A program made the translations under genes and the position numbers. A DNA stretch of 64,000 bases from an uncultured Bacilli bacterium (lineage in GTDB: Bacteria > Bacillota_I > Bacilli_A > RF39 > UBA660). Each line of letters begins with the position of its first letter. Within the stretch, counting starts at the first letter, position 1. The notes below the pieces were generated by a model. It made no database searches, was not told the DNA's origin, and saw only the letters and a program-made list of their open reading frames with translations. Positions 8,622-17,666 of the stretch are shown piece after piece. The DNA lies in the NCBI GenBank assembly GCA_934090795.1, contig CAKOJQ010000005.1, positions 60,381 through 124,380 on the forward strand, in the 5' to 3' direction.

Positions 8622-10643
8622 TTATTTTGTATAATCACAACTACTACATTTTATAGTTCTATCTTTACCTTTAAACACTAATAAGTTTCCACATTCAGGA
8701 CATTTTTCGCCGGTTGGTTCATCCCATAAAGCTGTTTTACATTTTGGATAATTATTACATCCATAGAAAACCTTACCTCTTTTAGAACGTTTAACTACTA
8801 TTTTACCATCGCAATTTGGACAGTCGCAAACTTCTTCTATTTTTTTCTCTTCTTGTTTAATATACTTACAAGTTGGATAATTAGAACATGCTGTAAACTT
8901 ACCATATCTACTAGTTCTTATAACTAAATCAGATCCACAATTTGGACATTTTTCACCAGTAACTTCCGGAGCTTTTTTCTCCATTTCATCAAATGCTTTT
9001 TTAACTAATGGTTCAAAATCACCATAAAATTCTTTTAACACCTTAATATAATCTTCTTTATTTTCGGCAATTAAATCTAAATCATTTTCCATGTTAGCCG
9101 TATAATCTACATTAATTATACTTGAGAAAAATTCTTGCAATTTATCAGTCGTTTCGATTCCAACTTCCGTAGGTACAAACTTTTTATCCTCTAATCTAAC
9201 ATAGGCTCTTTCTTTAATTACCTCAAGTATTTTAGCGTAGGTAGATGGTCTACCAATACCTAAAGCTTCTAATTCTTTAATTAAAGAACTTTCCGTAAAT
9301 CTTGCTGGTGGTTTAGTAAAGTGTTGTTCTTTCTTAACTTCATCCGCATTAAGAATAGTTCCTTCTTGAATATCAGGTAATGCAACATCATCAACATCGA
9401 CATATTTACGATATACTTTTAAATAACCATCAAAACATTCAATTTGTCCAGTTGCTTTAAATTCATAATTGTTATTATCTAATAAAATAGTTGTTGCTAA
9501 AACCTTTCCATCAGCCATTAAAGAAGCTAAAGCTCTAGCATAAATAATACTATAAACTTTATATTCATCATTTGTTAAATACTCTTTTACAGATTCAGGT
9601 GTTCTTTTAAGTGATGTTGGTCTAATTGCCTCATGGGCATCTTGAACATTGGCTTTTTCTTTAGACTTTTTAACTGCACCAATATATTTTTTACCATAAT
9701 TTTCTTCAATAAATTTATGAGCTTCATCTATAAACATATTAGACAATCTTGTTGAATCAGTTCTCATATAAGTAATTAAACCAACTGATTCTTTGCCTAA
9801 ATCAACTGATTCATAAAGTTTTTGAGCAACACGCATTGTTTTAGAAGCTCCAAAATTAAGTTTATTAGCACACGCTTGTTGTAAAGTACTAGTTGTAAAA
9901 GGCATAACACCTTTTCTATTTTTTTCTTTTTTAACTACACTAGTAACTTTAAAATCTTTACCTAATGAATTTAAAACCTTATTTGCTTCTTCTTCATTAG
10001 ATATCTCTATTTTTTTATTTTTATATTTATCTAAATCCGCATTAAATCCAGGAAATATAGCACTTATTGTCCAATATTCTTCCGGATTAAATGCATTAAT
10101 TTCTCTTTCTCTATCAACAATTAATTTAAGAGCAACTGATTGAACACGTCCAGCTGATTTTCCACCCGTTTTTGATTGCATTAATTTAGATAATCTAAAA
10201 CCAATAATACGATCTAACATTCTTCTAGTTTCTTGAGATTTAACTAAATTTTCATCAATCTTTCTTGGCGTTTTAAAAGCGTTTATAACTGCATCATGTG
10301 TAATTTCATTAAAAACTACTCTTTCATAATCTTTATCATCTATTCCTAAAGCATCTTTTAAATGCCAACTTATTGCCTCTCCTTCACGGTCGGGATCGGT
10401 TGCAAGATAGACCATATCGCTTTTTTTAGCATCACTTTTAAGTTCTTTTATTACACTAGATTTACCCTTAATTACAGTATAATTTGGCTTAAAATTATTT
10501 TCAATATCAATTCCTAAACCATATTTACCTGTTGTTGCAAGATCTCTAATATGTCCTTTACTAGAAACTACTTTATAATTACTACCTAAATAATTACCAA
10601 TTGTTTTAGTCTTACTTGGAGATTCTACAATAACTAAATTCAT
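8622..10643 (-). CDS. topA: DNA topoisomerase I
   Basis: Type IA topoisomerase that relaxes negative supercoils by a 5' phosphotyrosine intermediate. The N-terminal TOPRIM (VIVESPSKTKTIGNYLG; later TDPDREGEAISWHL with the DxD and catalytic Glu) is followed by the core with the active-site tyrosine in YMRTDSTRLS (about residue 290). The C-terminus has three C4 zinc ribbons beginning CPNCGSDL, CPNCDGKI and CPECGNLL. The length, 673 residues, is usual. GAGG before the ATG at 10643 decides the start; the in-frame ATG four codons upstream would overlap the LtaS-like gene's stop. Confidence 0.97.
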   Translation of the reverse strand: MNLVIVESPSKTKTIGNYLGSNYKVVSSKGHIRDLATTGKYGLGIDIENNFKPNYTVIKGKSSVIKELKSDAKKSDMVYLATDPDREGEAISWHLKDALGIDDKDYERVVFNEITHDAVINAFKTPRKIDENLVKSQETRRMLDRIIGFRLSKLMQSKTGGKSAGRVQSVALKLIVDREREINAFNPEEYWTISAIFPGFNADLDKYKNKKIEISNEEEANKVLNSLGKDFKVTSVVKKEKNRKGVMPFTTSTLQQACANKLNFGASKTMRVAQKLYESVDLGKESVGLITYMRTDSTRLSNMFIDEAHKFIEENYGKKYIGAVKKSKEKANVQDAHEAIRPTSLKRTPESVKEYLTNDEYKVYSIIYARALASLMADGKVLATTILLDNNNYEFKATGQIECFDGYLKVYRKYVDVDDVALPDIQEGTILNADEVKKEQHFTKPPARFTESSLIKELEALGIGRPSTYAKILEVIKERAYVRLEDKKFVPTEVGIETTDKLQEFFSSIINVDYTANMENDLDLIAENKEDYIKVLKEFYGDFEPLVKKAFDEMEKKAPEVTGEKCPNCGSDLVIRTSRYGKFTACSNYPTCKYIKQEEKKIEEVCDCPNCDGKIVVKRSKRGKVFYGCNNYPKCKTALWDEPTGEKCPECGNLLVFKGKDRTIKCSSCDYTK

Positions 10644-10644
10644 T

Positions 10645-12726
10645 TTATTCCTCATTTCTATTACTACTATTTGCTATATATGAAATATTACTATATTCTT
10701 CTATTTTTTTAAATAGATAATTAAAATAATCATTTTTAATTGCAAGCGCACTCATCTGTTGTTTTAAACTTATTTGTTTATTAATATCAATTATTTCTTG
10801 ATTAGTATAAGTATTACTTTCATCCTTAGGTGTAAACACTCCTTTAGACGCATTATAATAGCCTATTTCATCTTGCCAAGAGCCATCTGCAAAATAAGCT
10901 CTATGATCATAATCGGAAAATATATCGTTACCCAAATATAATCTTGGATCATAATTAATTCCAAACATATTTAATAAAGTTGGTAATAAATCAACTAATG
11001 AAGTATAATCTTCAACTATTTCTGGCTCTTGTCCATAATTATATATAATCATTGGAGTTCTATCCATCTCATTATTAACACTAGCATCATAACCTACTAC
11101 TTCTGATATAGAACTTGTACTAAGTCCATAAGGATAATGATCACCAAATAATGCGATTACAGTATCATCTAATTTTCCAGCCTTCTCTAATTCATCTAAT
11201 AACAATTCTAATGCTTTATCAAGTTCATACATCTTAGACATATATCTTTTAACAGTCATTGGATAATTTGTATTATTTAATTTATCTAAATTCTTATTAC
11301 CATATTCACTATCAACACCATAAGGTTGATGTGTAGTAACTGATGTTAAAAATACCATAAATTTATCTTCATTTATAAAATGAGGAACACTTGTTTTAAT
11401 TAAATCAGTATCGCTAGGCCATTCTTCATATAAACTACTCCACTTAATATTTAAATCAGATGCATTATAATATTGTCCACTTCCCATATTTTTATGAATA
11501 GTTTTTCTAGAATAATAATGATCAGCATAATCATGATAACTTGTCGTAACATAATTTAAATTCTTAAACATATTAAATATTGATTCAGAATAAACATTGT
11601 TTTTATATCTATTAGCAGTACATGTTTGATTAATAGTATACAAACTAGTCATAACTGTCATTTCATTATTACCAGTAGAGCAACTATTTCTAGGACTATA
11701 ATTATTTCTAAAAGATGTTCCTTCACTCCATAACTTATAAATTGTTGGATATCTATCTTTATCAATTGCAATATAATTTACTGATTCCATTAATATTACT
11801 ATTAAATTTTTTCCTTCATAAATACCTGTTTTATCATTTTTAGGAGTAATCTCTCTACTAATAAAATAATTATTTAATTTATTATAAGTTGAATTCTTTT
11901 CATTATTTATTAATTCTTTCCAAGCACTATCATCAATATTTCTAGCATACTCTCCACTTGCTACAACACTACTTTGATTATTATTAAAAACATCGTCTTC
12001 ACTAATATCAACATTAATATCAAAAGTATTAATCATCATATCACTAAAACCAAAAGCATATACTCCAAACTGACTTACATTTAAATTTGGATTATCATTT
12101 GTAAGAATTAAATTTTTATTACTTATAGTTTGTAAATCATTTTGCATAAATTTAACTGTAAGTGTTCCATAATACATTATACACATAAATACAACTACAA
12201 TAGCATATGCAGCAACTGTTAATAATTTATTTCTATTACTTTCAATTTTAAATTCAAAATAAGTAGTCTTATTTAATTTATATTCTTTTATCTTTTTATC
12301 TAAAAACCAAATATATAATAAATATAAAGTTACAGGAATTAATAATAAATAACTTTTCCAGTTGGCAGCCTCAATATATTCTTTAATATAATCTACAACC
12401 TTTGTTCCTTGCTCTGCATTACCAGTTCCCATGAAAAATCCTAAATAGTTATATAAATTAACTTCTATCCATGCATATAAAGTAAGTGCTACACTTATAA
12501 TTGTTTTAAATATCTTACTTCCTGTCTTTTTAAATAAAGAACTTATTAAACCTAATGCTATACCAAAACCACAAGAAGATATGAATATTCTAAAAATATC
12601 CCAATCTAATATTTTATATGAAAGGTTTATTCTTAAAATAATTTCAATAAAAAAAATCAAAGATAAGAAACCCACACTATTTTTAAAAATTTGTTTTCCT
12701 AATTTTTCTTTCACTTTTCTCACCAT
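10645..12726 (-). CDS. LTA synthase-family sulfatase (membrane phosphoglycerol transferase)
   Basis: This 693-residue protein has about five N-terminal membrane helices (to residue ~200) and an extracellular alkaline-phosphatase/sulfatase fold domain, the layout of LtaS. LtaS-type enzymes polymerise glycerol phosphate from phosphatidylglycerol on the outer face. Seen motifs are LIVILMESVNYIAID, the catalytic-region CSTGNNEMTVMTSLY, YHDYADHYYSRK, TTHQPYG and ALFGDHYPYG. The start is uncertain: ATG at 12726 overlaps the end of rnhB, while GTG at 12714 has GGTGAG close upstream. It lies between rnhB and topA on one strand. It could make lipoteichoic acid or modify another phosphoglycerol polymer. 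Confidence 0.85.
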   Translation of the reverse strand: MVRKVKEKLGKQIFKNSVGFLSLIFFIEIILRINLSYKILDWDIFRIFISSCGFGIALGLISSLFKKTGSKIFKTIISVALTLYAWIEVNLYNYLGFFMGTGNAEQGTKVVDYIKEYIEAANWKSYLLLIPVTLYLLYIWFLDKKIKEYKLNKTTYFEFKIESNRNKLLTVAAYAIVVVFMCIMYYGTLTVKFMQNDLQTISNKNLILTNDNPNLNVSQFGVYAFGFSDMMINTFDINVDISEDDVFNNNQSSVVASGEYARNIDDSAWKELINNEKNSTYNKLNNYFISREITPKNDKTGIYEGKNLIVILMESVNYIAIDKDRYPTIYKLWSEGTSFRNNYSPRNSCSTGNNEMTVMTSLYTINQTCTANRYKNNVYSESIFNMFKNLNYVTTSYHDYADHYYSRKTIHKNMGSGQYYNASDLNIKWSSLYEEWPSDTDLIKTSVPHFINEDKFMVFLTSVTTHQPYGVDSEYGNKNLDKLNNTNYPMTVKRYMSKMYELDKALELLLDELEKAGKLDDTVIALFGDHYPYGLSTSSISEVVGYDASVNNEMDRTPMIIYNYGQEPEIVEDYTSLVDLLPTLLNMFGINYDPRLYLGNDIFSDYDHRAYFADGSWQDEIGYYNASKGVFTPKDESNTYTNQEIIDINKQISLKQQMSALAIKNDYFNYLFKKIEEYSNISYIANSSNRNEE

Positions 12727-13324
12727 TTAATATTAAATCACGGACTGGCCCAAATGTAAACCTATAATTATCAAGTAATCCATATTTTTTTATTGCTTCT
12801 AAGTGAGCTTTAGTTGGGTAACCTTTATGATTTTTAAATCCATATTCTGGAAATTTTTCATCTAATTCATACATCATTCTATCTCTAGTAACCTTAGCAA
12901 TAATTGATGCTGCTGCTATTGATTCTGACTTACTATCACCTTTAATAATACTTTCGCTTGGCATTTCTAAATCACTTAATTTCATTGCATCAATAAGAAC
13001 ATATTCCGGCTTAATTTCTAAATTATTTATAGCTTGATACATCGCAAGTTTTGTTGCTTCATAAATGTTTACATCATCTATTACTTTATTATCCATCATA
13101 CCAATTGAAACACTTAATGCATCTTTCATTATAATTTCATATAATTCATTTCTTCTTTTTTCCGATAGCTTTTTAGAATCATTAATTAATCCATTAAAAT
13201 ATCCCACTGGTAAAATAACTGCAGCTGTAACAACCGGTCCAACTAAAGGTCCACGTCCAACTTCATCAACACCAGCAATATATTTTATTCCTTTATTATA
13301 TAATTCTTGTTCATAACTTAACAT
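12683..13324 (-). CDS. rnhB: Ribonuclease HII
   Basis: RNase HII cuts RNA in RNA-DNA hybrids and removes single ribonucleotides from DNA. The diagnostic AGVDEVGRGPLVGPVV carries the first acidic pair; ILPVGYFNGLINDSKKLS and the later ASIIAKVTRDRMM and FPEYGFKNHKGYPTKAH complete the active site. Length is normal. The ATG at 13324 directly follows the rbgA stop (TAATATG), whereas the longer reading overlaps rbgA. The C-terminus overlaps the next gene by roughly 40 bases. The rbgA-rnhB order is the conserved Firmicutes arrangement. Confidence 0.95.
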   Translation of the reverse strand: MLSYEQELYNKGIKYIAGVDEVGRGPLVGPVVTAAVILPVGYFNGLINDSKKLSEKRRNELYEIIMKDALSVSIGMMDNKVIDDVNIYEATKLAMYQAINNLEIKPEYVLIDAMKLSDLEMPSESIIKGDSKSESIAAASIIAKVTRDRMMYELDEKFPEYGFKNHKGYPTKAHLEAIKKYGLLDNYRFTFGPVRDLILNGEKSERKIRKTNF

Positions 13325-13325
13325 A

Positions 13326-14189
13326 TTATTTTTCATAATCAAATGTAATTCCTTTTATATGTTCTAACTTTATTTCATTAATTATATATTTGGCTGTACG
13401 ATTATAATCTGCTTCTCCATTTTTAATAGCTCCAATATTTTTAGCAATTAAATCAAAAGCTTCATCATTAAATTCATTAATTTTAAATCTCTCACTTAAT
13501 ATATTAGGATATCTTTCACTTAATACTTTTAATATATAACTAGCAACATCATATAATGGGATAACATCTTCTTTAATTGCACTAAAAACACATAAATTAA
13601 GCGCTACTTTTTCATCATCAAATTTAGGCCATAATATTCCCGGTGTATCAAGTACTAATACTTTATATTTAGTTTTTAACCACACATTATTTCTTGTAAC
13701 ACCCGGCATATTACCAGTTTTAGCAACCTTTTTACCAGCTAAATTATTAATTAAAGTACTCTTACCAACATTAGGTATTCCAATAACTAATGCTTTTAAT
13801 TCTTTTTCTTTTAAACCTTTTTCTTTTCTCTTTAAATTAATATTTTTAGCTACTTTATTTATTAAATCAATAACTTTCTTATAATCATTATTATCACTTA
13901 AATTAACTAATACTACATTATAACCTTTATTTTCATAATATTTAACCCATTTATTAGTTTCATTTATATCACATAAATCAGCTTTAGACATTATAAGTAT
14001 TTTATCTTTATTTCTAGTAATATCAACTATATCTTTAATTTTAGAAGATAGTGGTATTCTAGCATCAATTATTTCCAATACGATATCTATAACTGGCATT
14101 ATTTTTTTAATTTCATCCTTGGCTTTCTTCATATGACCAGGGTACCAATTTATATTTGTTTTTTGGAAACTTTTTTCTTCATTTGACAT
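13326..14189 (-). CDS. rbgA: Ribosome biogenesis GTPase RbgA (YlqF)
   Basis: RbgA is a circularly permuted GTPase needed for a late step of 50S subunit assembly. The permuted order is visible: the G4-like SKADLCD (about residue 59) comes before the P-loop GIPNVGKST, then MPGVTRN (G2) and DTPGIL (G3). WYPGHMKKA at the N-terminus is the family signature. The start at 14189 follows the KilA-N gene's TGA by one base (TGAAATG) and fits the usual N-terminus better than the longer reading from 14210. It continues into rnhB. Confidence 0.95.
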   Translation of the reverse strand: MSNEEKSFQKTNINWYPGHMKKAKDEIKKIMPVIDIVLEIIDARIPLSSKIKDIVDITRNKDKILIMSKADLCDINETNKWVKYYENKGYNVVLVNLSDNNDYKKVIDLINKVAKNINLKRKEKGLKEKELKALVIGIPNVGKSTLINNLAGKKVAKTGNMPGVTRNNVWLKTKYKVLVLDTPGILWPKFDDEKVALNLCVFSAIKEDVIPLYDVASYILKVLSERYPNILSERFKINEFNDEAFDLIAKNIGAIKNGEADYNRTAKYIINEIKLEHIKGITFDYEK

Positions 14190-14190
14190 T

Positions 14191-15033
14191 TCAATCACTA
14201 CTTCTTTCATTTAATAACTTAATTCTTTCTGCATTATTAAGTATATCTAATTGATATTTACATATATTACTTAATATTTCAAATCTTTCTTCTTTTGTTT
14301 TACCTTCTTTGATTAATTCCGCATTATGAGATTCTAAATTAGATAAAACTGTTAATTCATTTATTGTTGCATAATCTCTTACATTTGAGTTCTTAGCTAA
14401 CTCTGGATTTAATTCTCTCCATTTTTTAGCAGTAGTATTAAACAATACTACATTAAGAATATCAGCTTCTTCGGCATATTTTAACCATTCTTTATTTCTG
14501 AAAAAATCATTATCTGGTAAGATATAATTCTTAATGGCATCTGTATGAATTAAATAATTATTTTTAGTTAGTATTCTTTTTACATCCCATTCTCTATTTT
14601 GATTTTCTAATTCTTTTAATCTCTCAAATTCTTTAATTAAATACAATTTAAATACTGGACTTATTGCTGATGCAAATTCAAATGCAATATCTTTATGTGC
14701 ATATGTTCCACCATATTTGCCTCGTTTTGAATATATGCCAATAGCATTTGTTTTTTCACACCATTCAGTAACACTTAATGTAAATGTATGAAGTCCTGCA
14801 CTTTTTCTAAACCCGTCGAATTCGACGGAATTAAAATTTGGATTATAAATAGACTCCCATGTTCCTAAAAATTCCAAAGTAATTCTATTTCTTAACCAGT
14901 TTCTTATAATGTCATCAGCTTTCGATTTTCCCTCTTTGTATTTACCAAAATCAGAAATACAAATATAATCATTATCATCTATGTTTGTAATATTTACTTT
15001 AATATTTTGAACTTCTATTATTTTATTTGACAT
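14191..15033 (-). CDS. KilA-N domain protein
   Basis: The first ~110 residues match the KilA-N domain, a DNA-binding fold common in phages and mobile elements: YICISDFGKYKEGKS, then IIRNWLRNRITLEFLGTWE and a conserved aromatic/Trp region before IAFEFASAISPVFKLYLIKEF. The C-terminal part is helical and typical of bacterial KilA-N proteins of unknown role. GGAGG precedes the start. It is inserted directly upstream of rbgA on the same strand, and its end nearly abuts that gene, so it may feed transcription into the housekeeping unit. The neighbouring HAD protein and RhuM remnant suggest an accessory patch. Confidence 0.85.
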   Translation of the reverse strand: MSNKIIEVQNIKVNITNIDDNDYICISDFGKYKEGKSKADDIIRNWLRNRITLEFLGTWESIYNPNFNSVEFDGFRKSAGLHTFTLSVTEWCEKTNAIGIYSKRGKYGGTYAHKDIAFEFASAISPVFKLYLIKEFERLKELENQNREWDVKRILTKNNYLIHTDAIKNYILPDNDFFRNKEWLKYAEEADILNVVLFNTTAKKWRELNPELAKNSNVRDYATINELTVLSNLESHNAELIKEGKTKEERFEILSNICKYQLDILNNAERIKLLNERSSD

Positions 15034-15073
15034 ATATTCACCTCCAATTTATCAAATTACGAAAGATAAAATT

Positions 15074-15096
15074 TTGAAAAAATGTTAATTTTTCAA
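15074..15096. promoter_or_regulatory. 8-7-8 inverted repeat upstream of the KilA-N gene
   Basis: TTGAAAAA and TTTTTCAA are perfect inverted arms separated by seven bases, about 40 bp before the KilA-N start. The spacing of half-sites over two helical turns fits a dimeric DNA-binding protein, possibly the KilA-N protein itself. AT-richness means chance symmetry is possible. Confidence 0.35.
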
Positions 15097-15212
15097 TAGT
15101 TTAGGCTAGTGTTTAGATAATTCGTACTATACCAGTTAATATTTACTTTGTTTTCGTTATTCATTATCTTCACTTTCTTTCTAAAATTTTTCTTTTACTT
15201 AGCGGTAATATT

Positions 15213-15746
15213 TCAGTGTATTTTTCTAATCTTACTGTAATATTTATTTATTCGATAATTTAATTCTGCAGATGTTTCACTTCTATCATAATTAGGAGGA
15301 TAAAACCCTAGATTTCCATTTAATATATTTAAAGATGGAATAATATGTTCTTCTTGTAGCCCACGATATAAATCTAGAAACACTTGATGATGTTGTAATT
15401 CTTTACCAACTAATTCATCATCTAGAATAACATATTCTTCTACTTCATGATCTTCAATATACTTTTTTATTTCTAAAGTTCTATTTGCATCAACATATGG
15501 AGTTATATCATATATTTGTATACCTAATTCATTTAAAAATTTCACATATTTATTATAAAAATTTGATTTATAATAAGCTACTTTATCAGGACATTGTAAA
15601 CTATATTTATTACTTGTAGTAGCGATAATTTTTGCATCAGAAATATCAACTATCTTTTTCAATATCATTGCATTTTCGGTAGATACTCCATCAAATTGAT
15701 ACCAGTTGTTAATTACACCATCAAAATCTAGAAATATGCATTTCAT
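15213..15746 (-). CDS. HAD-fold protein of the Swiss-army-knife RNA repair type
   Basis: The 177-residue protein begins CIFLDFDGVINNW, the HAD motif I with two catalytic Asp, then shows a Thr/Ser at TTSNKYS and a late acidic pair in YVILDDELVG. This short cap-less HAD with FLDFDGV is the version called HAD domain in Swiss Army Knife RNA repair proteins, where it removes phosphates from RNA ends. The substrate here is unproven. It has its own promoter (15767-15795) and an AGAGGTGA ribosome site, and lies beside a degraded RhuM gene and a KilA-N gene. Confidence 0.75.
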   Translation of the reverse strand: MKCIFLDFDGVINNWYQFDGVSTENAMILKKIVDISDAKIIATTSNKYSLQCPDKVAYYKSNFYNKYVKFLNELGIQIYDITPYVDANRTLEIKKYIEDHEVEEYVILDDELVGKELQHHQVFLDLYRGLQEEHIIPSLNILNGNLGFYPPNYDRSETSAELNYRINKYYSKIRKIH

Positions 15747-15766
15747 AAAAAGTCACCTCTTAATTT

Positions 15767-15795
15767 ATTATATCACTTTTTATATATTCTTGTAA
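15767..15795 (-). promoter_or_regulatory. Promoter of the HAD gene
   Basis: TTACAA (790-795) and TATAAT (767-772) on the minus strand are 17 bases apart, about 20 bp before the gene. The -35 lies within the tail of the broken RhuM gene. Confidence 0.65.
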
Positions 15796-16096
15796 TTTCT
15801 TGTTACTTTTGATCTTATATCAACCATTTTGTGGTACAGTGCAAAATGGTCATCAATATCATATTATACTTTTTTCCATCATCAGTAGTTAACGTGCATT
15901 TCTCGGTAACTAAATTTTTATCTAATTCATTGTCTTCAAATATATGTTTTAAGTGTAGACTTATATTATACGTAGAACATTCAAAAACTTTTGACATTCC
16001 CTTTTGTGATAACCATAAAGTTTCATCTTTATAAATAGCATCTACTATAATATTGCCTTCATTATTTTTATATATAATTAATTTATTGTCTTCCAT
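15780..16096 (-). pseudogene. Decayed RhuM-family gene
   Basis: From the ATG at 16096 (GGGAG seven bases upstream) the reading frame gives the RhuM N-terminal domain: an EDNKLIIYKNNEG start, KDETLWLSQKGMSKVFECS, ISLHLKHIFEDNELD and TLTTDDGKKYN. RhuM proteins are usually over 300 residues, but here homology stops after about 85. The frame then ends at 15815, while another frame continues with a coding-looking tail (IDDHFALYHKMVDIRSKV) to the stop at 15780. This suggests a large internal deletion with a frameshift. RhuM genes travel with mobile and restriction islands. No function is expected. Confidence 0.75.
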
Positions 16097-16415
16097 TAGT
16101 GTTCTCCCTTCCATTAATTTTTCACAGCACAAATTTATATTTGACTTGATTTTATTATAAAATATATTTTTTACATATTCCCAACATAATTTTTCAATTT
16201 GGAATTCATACAAACTAATTATATCATCATTTCATTTTTCAATAAATGATTAAACTCAATAATTATTTAAATGCTACACTAAAAATTCTATATTTCCAGA
16301 TTTTGGGTTGTTAATGTTAACCCCCATAATTTACTTATCTATCTATAAAACAAAACTAAAATTATAATATAAATTTAATAGTAATTTTGCTATAATCAAT
16401 TTGAGGTGAAGAAAA

Positions 16416-17666
16416 TTGAAAATTAATATACAAAAAAAGCCATATATATTAAATAATAAAGACTTTAGAACAATCCAAATTCATGTAATGTTTCCCATAA
16501 AAATCAAAAAAGAAACCTTAGCATATATTAATATTCTTCCTAACATGCTACAATTTATGAATAATAAATATCCTTCCGAAGATAAATTCTTACTTGCTAA
16601 TAAAAAATTATATATTTTAAATAGTCATTGTGGATACTCTAGAATTGGATTAAATGGATTCTTTACATTTGATATGATTATACCAGATACTAATTCACTT
16701 AAAGAAAATTTATTAGAAAAACAATTTAGCTTATTTAGTGAAATGATTTATAATCCTTTAATAGAAAATAATTGTTTTACTTCATTTGAACTAGAAAAAG
16801 AAAAGAAAAATATCCTTTTCGATATTGATAATTCATTAAAAAATATTGGAACATATCAAAATTTAAGACTTAAAGAAATCATTGATGAAGATAATATATT
16901 ATCATTAAATCTTACTAGAAATACTGATTTAATTGAAAAAGTAACACCTAGTAATTTATATAAATATTATAAAAAGATTATTATTGATAATTCCCCTATC
17001 ATATTTGTAATGGGTAATGTTGATGAAAATAAAATAAATAAATTATGTAATAAATATTTATATAAGAATTTTAAAAATAAAGAAATTAACATTAAACTTG
17101 ATTATTTTATGAATACAAGAGATAAAATTTTAGAAGTCACAGAAAATAGTTCTTTTAATAATTCATGTTTATCAATTGTATATAAAGTAAAGGATGCAAA
17201 TGAATTTGACTATATTTATTTAAATTATGTAAGAGATATATTAACATCTATTTCTTTAGGATTACTTAGTAAAACCTTAAGAGAAGATTTAGAAATTGTT
17301 TATTCAGTAAAAGTAAAACCATATTCTCGTTATGGATTATTAGAAATTAAAGCATTTATTAATAAAAATAATATGGAACTTGCCAAAAATAAAATTATAG
17401 AAATAGTTGATAGTTTAAAAAATCCTGAAGTATTTAAAGATGAATTAAATAATTTAATTGAAAGGCAAAGATTAGATGTTATTGAAAAGAAAGATAATAA
17501 ATTTATTATTTTTGATGATTTTATTTCTAGCACTTTAAATTTAGATGACACTCTTGAAGAATACTATGAAAAATATAAAAATATTAGTTCTGAAGATATA
17601 AGCAATTTTGTAAATAGATTAGTATTAGATACAATATATTTTTTGAAGGAGAAAGATCATGAATAA
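16416..17666 (+). CDS. M16-family peptidase-like protein, inactive partner (YmfF type)
   Basis: The start is a TTG at 16416 with GAGGTG eight bases upstream. The 416-residue product has the two-lobed M16 layout but lacks the HxxEH zinc motif, as is usual for the first member of the Firmicutes YmfF/YmfH pair. KYYKKIIIDNSPIIFVMGNVDENKI is the typical inter-lobe segment. It probably forms a heterodimer with the next gene, shaping the substrate chamber for degradation of short peptides. The two genes overlap by eight bases. The usual pgsA/recA neighbours are absent. Confidence 0.85.
   Translation: MKINIQKKPYILNNKDFRTIQIHVMFPIKIKKETLAYINILPNMLQFMNNKYPSEDKFLLANKKLYILNSHCGYSRIGLNGFFTFDMIIPDTNSLKENLLEKQFSLFSEMIYNPLIENNCFTSFELEKEKKNILFDIDNSLKNIGTYQNLRLKEIIDEDNILSLNLTRNTDLIEKVTPSNLYKYYKKIIIDNSPIIFVMGNVDENKINKLCNKYLYKNFKNKEINIKLDYFMNTRDKILEVTENSSFNNSCLSIVYKVKDANEFDYIYLNYVRDILTSISLGLLSKTLREDLEIVYSVKVKPYSRYGLLEIKAFINKNNMELAKNKIIEIVDSLKNPEVFKDELNNLIERQRLDVIEKKDNKFIIFDDFISSTLNLDDTLEEYYEKYKNISSEDISNFVNRLVLDTIYFLKEKDHE

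Noticed and set aside
12683..13342. 83-residue plus-strand ORF at 13065-13316
   Set aside because: It is antisense to rnhB, which has full family motifs.
16304..16325. GGGTT...AACCC hairpin before the M16 operon as a terminator
   Set aside because: No T run follows on either strand; at most a small structure of unknown role.
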